From positions 1 to 7,556 of the forward strand of contig CADEEU010000177.1 of NCBI GenBank assembly GCA_902826385.1: a stretch of DNA of 7,556 nucleotides. Direction: 5' to 3'. The notes beneath the pieces are model-generated. The model was not told the origin of the DNA. It saw only the letters and a program-made list of their open reading frames with translations, and did no database searches. The translations under genes were made by a program, and so were the position numbers. The DNA is from an uncultured Acidobacteriota bacterium (lineage in GTDB: Bacteria; Acidobacteriota; Blastocatellia; Pyrinomonadales; Pyrinomonadaceae). Shown piece by piece: positions 1 through 6,227 of this stretch; the first letter of the stretch is position 1, and every line of letters begins with the position of its first letter.

Positions 1-548
1 CTGTTGGAGATTGCTTTCGGCGGGATTTCGCCTTGGTCGTATACGACGGTCAAGCGGATAATAAAGTAGGTCATCGCGGCCGCAATGTTGTTGGACCGGC
101 CGTCGATGAACGCTTCGGAAGCATACTGTTGTTCGATATCTTGAAAGAGCTCGGTGATTGATTTTTTGTCGGCAGGGCGCGGCGAGATTGCGGCCACCAG
201 GTTGTCTTTGACACCCGAATTCAGGCTGGGCCTAAACGTCAATTCGGCCTCAACGTCCTCCGGCATCGGCGGAGTTGGGCGACTGATAGGAGGATTCCGG
301 CGTACTACGGACGAGCCGGAGGAACTTACGGGCGCGCGAGTTGAACGTTTAACGGCGGCTGTCCGGTTTTCACTTTTTGGGGACAGTATTCGTCCCATCG
401 CCTCGGCGTTCGGTCCCCGCCAGGCTCGGCCGATCGCTTCGCTCACTTCCGCCTTTCTTCCGGCTTCAATCTGTCCGGTCACGGAGACCATCGACGCGAT
501 GGCCCACAGAATAAATGCCGCCAAAAACCTGCTTGATCCGGAACGCAT
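1..548 (-). CDS. Secreted small protein, partial; possible DUF6683-like domain
   Basis: An open frame without stops runs from ATG at 548 to the left edge, giving 182 codons and no C-terminus. Residues 1-26 form a signal peptide: a basic start (MRSGSSR), a hydrophobic core (FLAAFILWAIASM) and a likely cleavage near VTGQ. The protein is therefore exported to the periplasm or outside. Residues 30-100 are low in complexity, rich in Ser, Pro and Arg, and probably disordered. From about residue 103 a folded domain begins (LTFRPS, then LVAAISPRP, LFQDIEQQYA, NNIAAAMTYFIIRLTVVYD). This pattern of an F-x-P opening, a helix ending in a Tyr, and an N-x-A-x-A-x-x-[FY]-[FI] helix resembles my memory of DUF6683; that is recognition only, not a search. 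Its Shine-Dalgarno (AGGAG) lies 11 nt upstream and overlaps the stop codon of the Fis-type gene, so the two are probably one operon. Function unknown. The reading frame is well supported, the family is uncertain. Confidence 0.75.
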   Translation of the reverse strand, partial: MRSGSSRFLAAFILWAIASMVSVTGQIEAGRKAEVSEAIGRAWRGPNAEAMGRILSPKSENRTAAVKRSTRAPVSSSGSSVVRRNPPISRPTPPMPEDVEAELTFRPSLNSGVKDNLVAAISPRPADKKSITELFQDIEQQYASEAFIDGRSNNIAAAMTYFIIRLTVVYDQGEIPPKAISN

Positions 549-553
549 AAACT

Positions 554-565
554 AGATTGCTCCTA
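554..565 (-). promoter_or_regulatory. Ribosome binding site overlapping upstream stop codon
   Basis: On the minus strand the sequence GATTAGGAGCAA contains the stop TAG of the Fis-type gene (565-563) fused to the Shine-Dalgarno AGGAG of the secreted-protein gene. Ribosomes ending on the first gene would sit on the initiation signal of the second, which suggests translational coupling (inference). It also fixes the ATG at 548 as the start. Confidence 0.6.
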
Positions 566-829
566 ATCTTTTGTCGCGGAAATTCTTTTGCCGTGGGAAT
601 TCGCTTTTCGCCTGGCCGGCTTGGCCGATTCTTTGTAACAAGCGATGCGTTTTGAAAGCGTGTTGCGATGAATACCCAGCGCGACGGCGGTTTTTGAAAG
701 GTGATCGGAATGACGCGCCAGCGCCATCTGTATGTAGACCTTCTCAAATTCGGTTACGGCCTCATCAAGCAAAATCCTGCCATCGAGCAATTCGTTGATC
801 ATTTTTTCCATTCGATCGCGTAGCAGCAT
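563..829 (-). CDS. Standalone Fis-type helix-turn-helix DNA-binding protein
   Basis: An 88-residue basic protein with no receiver or ATPase domain. Residues 24-62 match the C-terminal DNA-binding domain of Fis and NtrC-type regulators (HTH_8). A first helix (EAVTEFEKVYIQMALARH) leads into the helix-turn-helix (LSKTAVALGIHRNTLSKRI), where the A-x-x-L-G-I-x-R-x-T-L core is typical of the family. Residues 66-82 form a Lys/Arg-rich tail that may add DNA contacts. The likely role is a small cytoplasmic nucleoid or transcription regulator that binds DNA as a dimer. It is the first gene of a probable two-gene minus-strand operon with the secreted protein downstream. The ATG at 829 has only a weak upstream purine stretch. 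The ATG at codon 7 (MEKMINELL) is an alternative start and would not change the domain. Targets are unknown. Confidence 0.85.
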   Translation of the reverse strand: MLLRDRMEKMINELLDGRILLDEAVTEFEKVYIQMALARHSDHLSKTAVALGIHRNTLSKRIACYKESAKPARRKANSHGKRISATKD

Positions 830-856
830 CGGAAGGTTCGAGTCCGTCTAGTTTTT

Positions 857-1004
857 AACGCGGATTTGGCGGATTTGGCAGATCAAGCCTGATTTTTTCA
901 ACTAAATAATTCGGCAGGTCGCGTGTTCGGAACCTACAATCCTACGTGGATAATTAATTGCCGAGAAGATCTAATCCATCCGTTTTATCCGCAAAATCAG
1001 CGTT
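857..1004. repeat. Imperfect inverted-repeat (MITE-like) intergenic element
   Basis: Two 27-nt arms, 857-883 and the reverse complement of 978-1004, match at 20 of 27 positions by hand alignment. Each begins AACGC, then GATTT and GCGGAT. The 94-nt centre holds no convincing ORF. The element fills almost the whole gap between purC and the Fis-type gene and ends 13 nt from the purC stop. Two short direct units (GCGGATTTG) occur in the left arm. It could be a non-autonomous mobile element or a palindromic repeat forming a long hairpin in read-through RNA. No clear target duplication is visible. The rest of 830-1017 shows nothing else. Confidence 0.5.
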
Positions 1005-1017
1005 TTAAGAAATTCTG

Positions 1018-1920
1018 TTATTTCCCAAGTCCGTTGCCGGTCAAAATGCGATAGGCGTCAAGATATCGTTCGGTCGTGGCCCGCGCGACGTCATCGGGGA
1101 GCGGCGGAGCGGGCGATTTTTTATCCCAATCGAGAGTTTCAAGATATTCGCGAACGAACTGCTTGTCAAAAGACGTCTGAGCGCGGCCGGGTTCGTAAGT
1201 TTCGGCCGACCAGAAACGCGACGAATCGGGCGTAAGGACCTCATCGATCAGCAGGATATTTCCGTCGGAATCCAGCCCGAACTCGAACTTAGTGTCCGCG
1301 ATGATTATGCCGCGGGTTAGCGCATAATCGCTTGCGTCGGCGTAGATCTGTAGGCTCAGGGAACGAAGCTTTTCGGCAGCTTCTGTTCCGATGATCTCGG
1401 CGAACCTTTCCTCACTGATATTTTCGTCGTGTCCCTCGGCCGCTTTGGTCGCAGGCGTAAAAAGCGGCCCGGGAAGCCGGTCGCACTGACGCAGGCCGAC
1501 CGGAAGTTCGTGCCCGCAGACAGAACCGGCGGCCTGATAATCCTTCCAGCCGGAGCCTTCCAGATAACCACGAACTACGCATTCGACGGGAAACACCTTA
1601 GTCCTTTTGACCAGAACCGACCGGTCGCGAAGCTCGGCGTGGCTTTTAACCACGGGCGGCATTCGGTCGAAATCGGCGTTGATCAGATGATGCGGCACGA
1701 TGCTCTCCAGCCGTCCGAACCAGAAGGTTGAAAGTGCGGTCAAAATCTCGCCCTTTTGTTCGATCGGCGTCGGCAAAATGCAGTCAAAGGCCGAGAGACG
1801 GTCGGTGGCGACCAGTAAAAGACTATTGTCGTCTATCTCATAGACGTCACGAACTTTCCCGCGATGCAGGAGTTTGAGATCAGAATAAGATGTCTCCGAG
1901 ACGGTTGGCGCGGCGGTCAT
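1018..1920 (-). CDS. purC: Phosphoribosylaminoimidazole-succinocarboxamide synthase (SAICAR synthase)
   Basis: The enzyme joins aspartate to CAIR with ATP to form SAICAR, a step of de novo purine synthesis in the cytoplasm. The protein is 300 residues from the ATG at 1920, the size of the longer, yeast Ade1-like PurC form rather than the roughly 240-residue short bacterial form. Visible motifs are the N-terminal nucleotide-binding loop LLHRGKVRDVYEI (17-29), ATDRLSAFD (38-46), FPVECVVRGYLEGSGW (110-125), PATKAAEGHDENIS (156-169), the signature IIADTKFEFG (206-215) and LIDEVLTPDSSRFW (224-237). It appears complete. An in-frame TTG at 1938 would add six residues (MNFHFA), but neither start has a good Shine-Dalgarno. 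I prefer the ATG because the family begins close to that point and a candidate promoter would leave almost no leader for the TTG. The gene stands alone, divergent from the HEAT-repeat gene. Confidence 0.96.
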   Translation of the reverse strand: MTAAPTVSETSYSDLKLLHRGKVRDVYEIDDNSLLLVATDRLSAFDCILPTPIEQKGEILTALSTFWFGRLESIVPHHLINADFDRMPPVVKSHAELRDRSVLVKRTKVFPVECVVRGYLEGSGWKDYQAAGSVCGHELPVGLRQCDRLPGPLFTPATKAAEGHDENISEERFAEIIGTEAAEKLRSLSLQIYADASDYALTRGIIIADTKFEFGLDSDGNILLIDEVLTPDSSRFWSAETYEPGRAQTSFDKQFVREYLETLDWDKKSPAPPLPDDVARATTERYLDAYRILTGNGLGK

Positions 1921-1948
1921 GGCAAAATGAAAATTCAACGGTTCGATA

Positions 1949-1977
1949 ACTTTAAACGGTATTCGGTTGTTCGTAAA
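1949..1977 (-). promoter_or_regulatory. Weak candidate purC promoter
   Basis: On the minus strand TTTACG (1977-1972) and TAAAGT (1954-1949) are separated by 17 nt, each matching 4 of 6 consensus positions. Transcription would start near 1942. That fits translation from the ATG at 1920 better than from the TTG at 1938. The match is marginal. Confidence 0.22.
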
Positions 1978-2043
1978 GTCGAAGGCCGGAAAAGCTCCAG
2001 GACTGCAAATTGTTGAAATAAGACAAAGAATGTTTATTTTTCA

Positions 2044-2072
2044 ATGACAAACCGGTGATGTTTGTGCATAAT
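2044..2072 (+). promoter_or_regulatory. Sigma70-type promoter for the HEAT-repeat gene
   Basis: ATGACA (2044-2049) and CATAAT (2067-2072) are separated by exactly 17 nt, each matching 5 of 6 positions of TTGACA/TATAAT. The predicted start near 2079 gives a leader of about 75 nt. That leader contains a 5-bp stem, GCGGG (2096-2100) with CCCGC (2114-2118), and no Shine-Dalgarno before the ATG at 2155. Confidence 0.5.
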
Positions 2073-2154
2073 ATTTGTGGGGCCTCACGTGTAATGCGGG
2101 CTTCCTACTCCGACCCGCGCTCTTGCATTCATTCCGGTAATTTCAATTTTTGTC

Positions 2155-3249
2155 ATGAGAACCCGACCCAAATATCTCTTTAAATCCGTCAGCACATTAT
2201 TTTTCTTCTTAGTGGCGATCATAAACTCTGTCGCCGCACAGGCTAAACCCGGCAAAGTAGTGCCGGAGGACGATTCGCTTTTTTCGTCGTGGACCACGTG
2301 GGTTGGCCTTGCTGCGGTAGCTGGGTTAGTCGTGGCGGCGGTGGTAATGCGTCGTAAAGCCGCGGAAGTCATTGCATCAACCCTTGGAAAAGCAAAAAAG
2401 GGCGGCGTGACCATGACCTATCGCGAGACCAAAGAAGCGCCGAAAGAACGTAAGCCCAAGCCGCCTTCGCTCAATCTGCCAAGATTGCCAAAGAAGGAGG
2501 GCTTTGCTGTTTTTCCGGTATCGACGTTTACAAAGGTGCAGAAGGCCAACTCATTTATACAGCTGCCGGAATCCCACGAGCCGGCATTGCTTGAGGCGAT
2601 CGAGCAGACACATGAAGATTCTGAAGAGGATGTGCAAACCCGCACACACGCGCTGAAGATGTTGTCGACGTTCAAAACATCGAACTCGATATCGGCGATC
2701 GCGCAAATAGCGCTGTACGATCTGTCTTCGAAATTAAGGTCCGACGCCGTTCAGATTTTGGCGGACATGAACCACGAAACCGGTTTCGAAACGATCGTTA
2801 CCTGCTGTGCCGACCCGACACGCGAGGTCCGGGCCGCCGCCGCGAGAGCTCTTTTCAAGCTCACATTTGACCGTTCGCACGCATGGGCTAGGATAATCGA
2901 ATCCGGCGACACCGCCCGCATGTGTCACGTTGCACGATGCGCGATGGAAGGCGACCTGGTCGAGCGATCATTCGACCGGCTCATCCATAGTGATCGGAAG
3001 ATCGCGTCCGAGGCCTTTAACCTGACGTCCCTTCTGATCAAGGGTGGAGAAACCGAATTGATCTACAAGGCCCTTGCCAACCATCGTGACGAAAACGTAA
3101 AACTCGCGTTGCTTCACGTTCTGCAGGTGGTCAAGGACGACCGCTCATTCGACAGCCTGAGCAATCTAATAACCCATCACGACCTGTCGCCCAACGTCGC
3201 AACGAAAGTGAACGAGGTGCGATCTTCGTTGCAAATGACGCATGCCTGA
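2155..3249 (+). CDS. Membrane-anchored HEAT-repeat protein
   Basis: A 364-residue protein. Residues 1-30 look like a signal peptide: the basic RTRPKYLFK, then the hydrophobic TLFFFLVAIINSV, with possible cleavage after AQA. A second hydrophobic helix spans about 48-65 (TWVGLAAVAGLVVAAVVM) and is followed by RRK, which by the positive-inside rule puts the C-terminal part in the cytoplasm. Residues 90-112 are a basic, proline-rich linker. From about 160 to 360 come tandem amphipathic helix pairs typical of HEAT/Armadillo repeats, clearest at LRSDAVQILADMNHETGFETI (194-214, shown in part by LRSDAVQILADM) and REVRAAAARALFKL (223-236). Such solenoids bind proteins; no catalytic motif is visible. 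Partner and function are unknown. No Shine-Dalgarno precedes the ATG, so initiation is weak or atypical, but no better start is seen. A terminator-like hairpin follows. Confidence 0.85.
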   Translation: MRTRPKYLFKSVSTLFFFLVAIINSVAAQAKPGKVVPEDDSLFSSWTTWVGLAAVAGLVVAAVVMRRKAAEVIASTLGKAKKGGVTMTYRETKEAPKERKPKPPSLNLPRLPKKEGFAVFPVSTFTKVQKANSFIQLPESHEPALLEAIEQTHEDSEEDVQTRTHALKMLSTFKTSNSISAIAQIALYDLSSKLRSDAVQILADMNHETGFETIVTCCADPTREVRAAAARALFKLTFDRSHAWARIIESGDTARMCHVARCAMEGDLVERSFDRLIHSDRKIASEAFNLTSLLIKGGETELIYKALANHRDENVKLALLHVLQVVKDDRSFDSLSNLITHHDLSPNVATKVNEVRSSLQMTHA

Positions 3250-3310
3250 TTCAACGGGTATGGATTGTCGCGAAGACGTTTAGAGAATTGCCGAAAGAAT
3301 CGGAGTAAGC

Positions 3311-3354
3311 AACGCGCGCTCAAGGTGTTAAAACCTGGCGCGTTTGTTCTTTGT
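3311..3354 (+). terminator. Rho-independent-type terminator after the HEAT-repeat gene
   Basis: AACGCGC (3311-3317) pairs with GCGCGTT (3338-3344). Inside it AGGT (3323-3326) pairs with ACCT (3333-3336) around GTTAAA. The stem is followed by an interrupted T-rich run, TTTGTTCTTTG. The asymmetric internal loop (5 versus 1 nt) weakens it. It lies 62 nt past the stop codon and just before the promoter of the next gene. Confidence 0.5.
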
Positions 3355-3430
3355 CCGCGTCAGGACAATGGATAAAGTGATCTGAGACGGAGGTTCTGCC
3401 AACGCGTCTCGTGCTTCACAGAAAAGGTAG

Positions 3431-3447
3431 TATAATTCCCTAAGGAG
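3431..3447 (+). promoter_or_regulatory. Perfect -10 box and Shine-Dalgarno for the Uma2 cluster
   Basis: TATAAT at 3431-3436 is an exact -10 consensus. No good -35 hexamer lies 16-18 nt upstream (CTCGTG at 3408-3413 is poor), so an activator or another recognition element may be needed. AAGGAG follows at 3442-3447, 16 nt before the ATG at 3464, which is longer than usual. A start near 3443 would put the Shine-Dalgarno at the very 5' end of the mRNA. Confidence 0.45.
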
Positions 3448-3463
3448 TTTACTAGCCTGACCT

Positions 3464-4069
3464 ATGCGGCCGAATCCCATTCAAAATTTAAGCCCGGAAG
3501 GATATCTAGAATTCGAACGTAGTTCGGAAGAGAAGCACGAGTATCTTGACGGTGAGGTATTCGCGATGTCCGACGCAAGGCGCGATCACAACTTGATTGC
3601 GTGGAACATCGGCAGCGAACTCCATGGACGTCTAAAGGGTCGCGACTGTGAAGCGTATTTGGGCGACATGCGCGTCCTGATTCCAAAAACCGGACTTTAC
3701 ACGTATCCCGATGCAGCGGCTGTTTGCGGCGAACCGCGGTTCAAAGACGCAACGGAAGACACGCTTCTGAACCCTGTCCTTGTCATTGAAATTTTGTCGG
3801 ATTCAACCGAGAGTTACGATCGAGGAACTAAATTCCAGCACTACCGCAGCATTGATTCGCTTAAGGAATATGTGCTCGTTTCACAGGCCGAAGCGCGGAT
3901 CGAAAAATACGTTAAGCAAGGCGACGGTTTCTGGGTTCTTTCAGAAGCGGTAGGACTTGAATCGACAATCAGCTTTGACTCGATTGGCTGCGATATATCT
4001 CTCGCCGAAGTGTACGATAAGATCGATTTCGACCACCAGCCTTCCAACCAACAGCTTGATGTTCGATGA
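3464..4069 (+). CDS. Uma2 family (DUF820) endonuclease-like protein
   Basis: A 201-residue protein, the normal length for the Uma2 family of PD-(D/E)xK nuclease folds. Visible features are SSEEKHEYLDGEVFAMSDA (20-38), the strand with the first acidic core residue in YPDAAAVCGEPRF (D83), the central VLVIEILSDST (E109) and YDRGTKFQHYRSI, where K123 is the likely catalytic lysine. EYVLVSQ follows at 135-141. The core residues appear intact, so it could be an active metal-dependent nuclease. Substrates of the family are not established, and these genes are often multicopy in Acidobacteriota, Cyanobacteria and Deinococcota (family knowledge). It is the first gene of a tight plus-strand cluster: the next reading frame overlaps its end by 11 nt. 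The -10 box and Shine-Dalgarno lie just upstream. Confidence 0.9.
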   Translation: MRPNPIQNLSPEGYLEFERSSEEKHEYLDGEVFAMSDARRDHNLIAWNIGSELHGRLKGRDCEAYLGDMRVLIPKTGLYTYPDAAAVCGEPRFKDATEDTLLNPVLVIEILSDSTESYDRGTKFQHYRSIDSLKEYVLVSQAEARIEKYVKQGDGFWVLSEAVGLESTISFDSIGCDISLAEVYDKIDFDHQPSNQQLDVR

Positions 4070-4456
4070 ACGCCGCCTCCGACGTCGCTTAGTCAACCAA
4101 TCTCTCATGGACTCCCAAAGGAACGAATTGATGCGGGTTCTCACCAAAAAAGGCTGGGAGGTCGAGGTGGTGGACAACTACGAGTCACGCAATTGGACAA
4201 AAGAGTTTGGCTGGTTCGCTCCGTCTGGTCATACGTCGGAACAGTGGCTTACGTGGCCTTCGTCCTCGACCCAATGGAAATTCGGTCGGAGAAGTCATTT
4301 GTCTGGGTGATCTCTATTTACTCCGAACCTCCGCTATGTGGAGCGAGTGATGTTTTTACGATGCCGCTGAACCACCGGAAAAAATGCTTGCCAGAGTTTC
4401 TTGAAACTCTCGAAAACCTGAGGGATCCAAATCTTGTAAACGTAATAAATGCCTGA
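4059..4456 (+). pseudogene. Small hypothetical protein gene, apparently frameshifted
   Basis: Two overlapping frames look like halves of one gene. The first (from ATG at 4059, 4107 or 4131) reads MDSQRNELMRVLTKKGWEVEVVDNY and then NWTKE. The second, one frame back, reads VWLVRSVWSYVG, AYVAFVLDPME, FVWVISIYSEPP and ends at 4456. After about 4210 the first frame turns into Ser/Trp-rich, non-protein-like sequence and stops at 4310. The second frame has no ATG of its own and reads poorly before about 4190. Joining them by a -1 shift near ACAAAAGAG (4197-4205) would give about 132 residues from 4059. The best Shine-Dalgarno, AAAGGA at 4117-4122, is 8 nt before the ATG at 4131. Explanations are a true frameshift mutation, a sequencing or assembly error, or programmed -1 shifting at AAAAG. 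I do not recognise the function. It sits between the Uma2 and di-iron genes and overlaps both. Confidence 0.6.
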
Positions 4457-4937
4457 CGCAAAGGCTAGTCTCATCCGCATCCTCCAACACGCTTACTCCG
4501 GCGAGGTGGCGGCGGCTTATGCTTATCGCGGACATTGGAAATCTTTGAAGGAATCGCCGGAGAAGGAGCAGATCAAAAAGATCGAGGCCGAGGAATGGGA
4601 CCATCGGCGGCGCGTTGGCGAGTGGTTGGAAAAGCTCGGTGCAAAACCGCGGGCCGCACGAGAGAAAGTTTTTTGGACGATCGGCCGCACGCTCGGGCTG
4701 ACGTGTCATGTTTCAGGCTGGTTCATGCCGATGTATTTTGCCGGACGGCTTGAAAGTCAAAACTCGGTCGAGTACGAAGACGCCGCCGCGTTTGCCAAAG
4801 AACTCAAAATGGACGACTGCGTCGCCGATCTCGTCGACATGGCCCGCGTCGAGGTCGAACACGAAGTCTTCTTTCGTGAAGTAGTAACCGGCCATCGACT
4901 GTTGCCGATGATGAAAAAGATATTCGGCTGGAGTTGA
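4449..4937 (+). CDS. Ferritin-like / Coq7-like di-iron four-helix protein
   Basis: A 162-residue, mostly helical protein with the carboxylate pattern of ferritin-like di-iron proteins: E19 in SGEVAAAYAYRGHW, E49-x-x-H52 in EEWDHRRRVGEWL, E102/E108 in RLESQNSVEYEDAA, and E135-x-x-H138 in VEVEHEVFF. These are the four helices that would hold two metal ions. A small hydrophobic stretch (CHVSGWFMPMYFAG, 86-99) recalls the membrane-associating region of demethoxyubiquinone hydroxylases (Coq7), so a redox role at the membrane is possible. Iron storage or a rubrerythrin-like role is less likely given the length and the absence of a rubredoxin domain. Start: the ATG at 4449 overlaps the previous stop codon by 8 nt and has no Shine-Dalgarno, which points to translation coupled to the upstream frame. 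The metal-site assignment is read by eye. Confidence 0.8.
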   Translation: MPDAKASLIRILQHAYSGEVAAAYAYRGHWKSLKESPEKEQIKKIEAEEWDHRRRVGEWLEKLGAKPRAAREKVFWTIGRTLGLTCHVSGWFMPMYFAGRLESQNSVEYEDAAAFAKELKMDDCVADLVDMARVEVEHEVFFREVVTGHRLLPMMKKIFGWS

Positions 4938-5086
4938 CCGATCTCAAACCTTTTTCTACGGCTTACGACCCGCGTTTTTCACGTTAAGCGTCAGATAACC
5001 CGCGCGCGTCAAGACCGGCGTTGCAAATTGTTCCTTAACTTCATTACGACACGAGATTGTCACATGACACATCACAATTCGCCGTT

Positions 5087-6061
5087 TTATGCGGTTTGGA
5101 GCTGATTCGCGGACAGGAACCACTCGGCAAATTTCGGTATGCCCTGTTCGATCTTAGTGGAGGGATTGTAGTCGAGTAATTTTCCGGCTTTTGAGATGTC
5201 CGCGAATGTGACTGGCACGTCGCCGGGCTGCATTGGCTGGCGGTCGATGACGGCTTTTTTGTCGAGACTGTTTTCGATAAGCTCGATCAGGCGTGTGAGC
5301 TCGGTGGTTTCTGACTCGCCAAGGTTAAAGACCTCGTGCATCGAACCCGCGTAATCCATCGACGCACGTACGCCCTGGATAATGTCGTCGATGTAGGTGT
5401 AATCGCGCCGCGTCGTGCCGTCGCCGAAGACCTGGATCGTCTTGCCTTCATAGATAAGCCGAGAGAATTTGTGAATCGCCAGATCGGGCCGCTGGCGTGC
5501 GCCGTAAACGGTGAAGAAGCGCAGGCAAACGGTGCGGAATCCGAACAGATGCGAATAGGTGTGGCAAAGAAGCTCGCCGGCAGCTTTGGTTGCGGCGTAG
5601 GGAGAAATCGGTTGATGAATGCGGTCGTCTTCGGAAAAAGGAATCTTGGCGTTGATGCCGTAAACGCTTGAAGAAGAGCCGAAAACAAACTGCGGAACCT
5701 CATAATCGCGGGCAAGTTCCAATAGGTTCAGCGTGCCGTTGATATTCGTCTCGGCATACAGCTTTGGCTGCGAGAGCGAAGGCCGCACGCCGGCCCTGGC
5801 TGCGAGATGCACGATGCAGTCGAATGCGGTTTCATCGAATGCGGCTTTCAATGTATCGGCGTTTCTGATGTCGGCCTCGACGAACCGGAACTCGCCCGCC
5901 TCTCGCACAGCCGCCAGATTCGCCCGCTTTATGTCCGGCGAATAAAAATCATTCAGGTCGTCAATGACCGTCACATCCCATCCGCCCTCACACAGCAAAT
6001 GCGTCGCCAAATGCGAACCGATAAACCCGGCCCCGCCGGTGATCAATACTTTTTTGTCCAC
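5087..6061 (-). CDS. NAD-dependent nucleotide-sugar epimerase, probably UDP-glucuronate 4-epimerase type
   Basis: A 324-residue extended short-chain dehydrogenase/reductase. The Rossmann NAD-binding motif GGAGFIGS is at residues 9-16, with the acidic end of the second strand in VIDDLNDFY (32-40). Catalytic residues are the SSSSVYG serine/threonine site (129-135) and Y155-x-x-x-K159 in SPYAATK. ARAGVRPSL (88-96), LRFFTVYGARQRPD (180-193) and RRDYTYIDDI match the UDP-glucuronate 4-epimerase branch, which interconverts UDP-glucuronate and UDP-galacturonate for envelope polysaccharides. A related UDP-glucose epimerase or dehydratase cannot be excluded. The C-terminal QPGDVPVTFADISKA motif and terminal helices are present, so the gene is complete. 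The start is GTG at 6061, immediately before the GGxGxxG strand, with no clear Shine-Dalgarno. It stands alone, divergent from ribH, with no other sugar genes visible. Confidence 0.9.
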   Translation of the reverse strand: MDKKVLITGGAGFIGSHLATHLLCEGGWDVTVIDDLNDFYSPDIKRANLAAVREAGEFRFVEADIRNADTLKAAFDETAFDCIVHLAARAGVRPSLSQPKLYAETNINGTLNLLELARDYEVPQFVFGSSSSVYGINAKIPFSEDDRIHQPISPYAATKAAGELLCHTYSHLFGFRTVCLRFFTVYGARQRPDLAIHKFSRLIYEGKTIQVFGDGTTRRDYTYIDDIIQGVRASMDYAGSMHEVFNLGESETTELTRLIELIENSLDKKAVIDRQPMQPGDVPVTFADISKAGKLLDYNPSTKIEQGIPKFAEWFLSANQLQTA

Positions 6062-6157
6062 AATTAAAAAAGATAATCTGGAGAGAATTCAACCTCGGTA
6101 CGAACCGTCGGGAAAAGTAACACGGGTATCGGCCCGTTTGCAAAGCACCTTTTTTGC

Positions 6158-6186
6158 TTGTCACCTCAATTTTCGTTATCTATACT
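6158..6186 (+). promoter_or_regulatory. Sigma70-type promoter for ribH-nusB
   Basis: TTGTCA (6158-6163) and TATACT (6181-6186) are separated by 17 nt, each matching 5 of 6 consensus positions. Transcription would begin near 6193, giving a leader of about 30 nt. That is too short for an FMN riboswitch, so riboflavin feedback by that route is not indicated. Confidence 0.6.
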
Positions 6187-6212
6187 TGAAAAAGGTTAAC
6201 GCCTTTTATTTC

Positions 6213-6227
6213 TGGAGCGAAACTTTG
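6213..6227 (+). promoter_or_regulatory. Ribosome binding site fixing a TTG start
   Basis: TGGAG at 6213-6217 lies 7 nt before TTG at 6225. No in-frame ATG exists downstream of the promoter ahead of the conserved N-terminus, so this pair decides the ribH start. Confidence 0.6.

Noticed and set aside
154..555. Plus-strand open frame of 133 codons at the left edge
   Set aside because: The opposite strand carries a frame with a clear signal peptide, ribosome binding site and folded-domain pattern. The plus frame shows none of these.
1429..1731. Plus-strand open frame of 100 codons
   Set aside because: It lies antisense inside purC, whose motifs run through the whole region. It is a shadow frame.
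2085..2414. Minus-strand open frame of 109 codons across the HEAT gene start
   Set aside because: It is Ala/Thr-rich, resembles no protein family and overlaps the signal peptide and promoter of the HEAT-repeat gene.
4959..4992. Bulged hairpin between the di-iron gene and the epimerase, as a bidirectional terminator
   Set aside because: The stem needs two bulges and no T-tract follows on the plus strand, so the evidence is too weak to annotate.
5058..5070. TGTCA-CA-TGACA palindrome resembling a CRP/FNR-type operator
   Set aside because: It lies between the 3' ends of two converging genes, where an operator would have nothing to control, and it is too short to be significant.
5964..6224. Upstream in-frame extension of ribH
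   Set aside because: It is antisense to the epimerase start, crosses the promoter, and the conserved lumazine synthase fold begins after the TTG at 6225, which has a good ribosome binding site.
6062..6224. FMN riboswitch ahead of ribH
   Set aside because: The predicted leader is only about 30 nt and the whole gap shows none of the conserved FMN aptamer segments.
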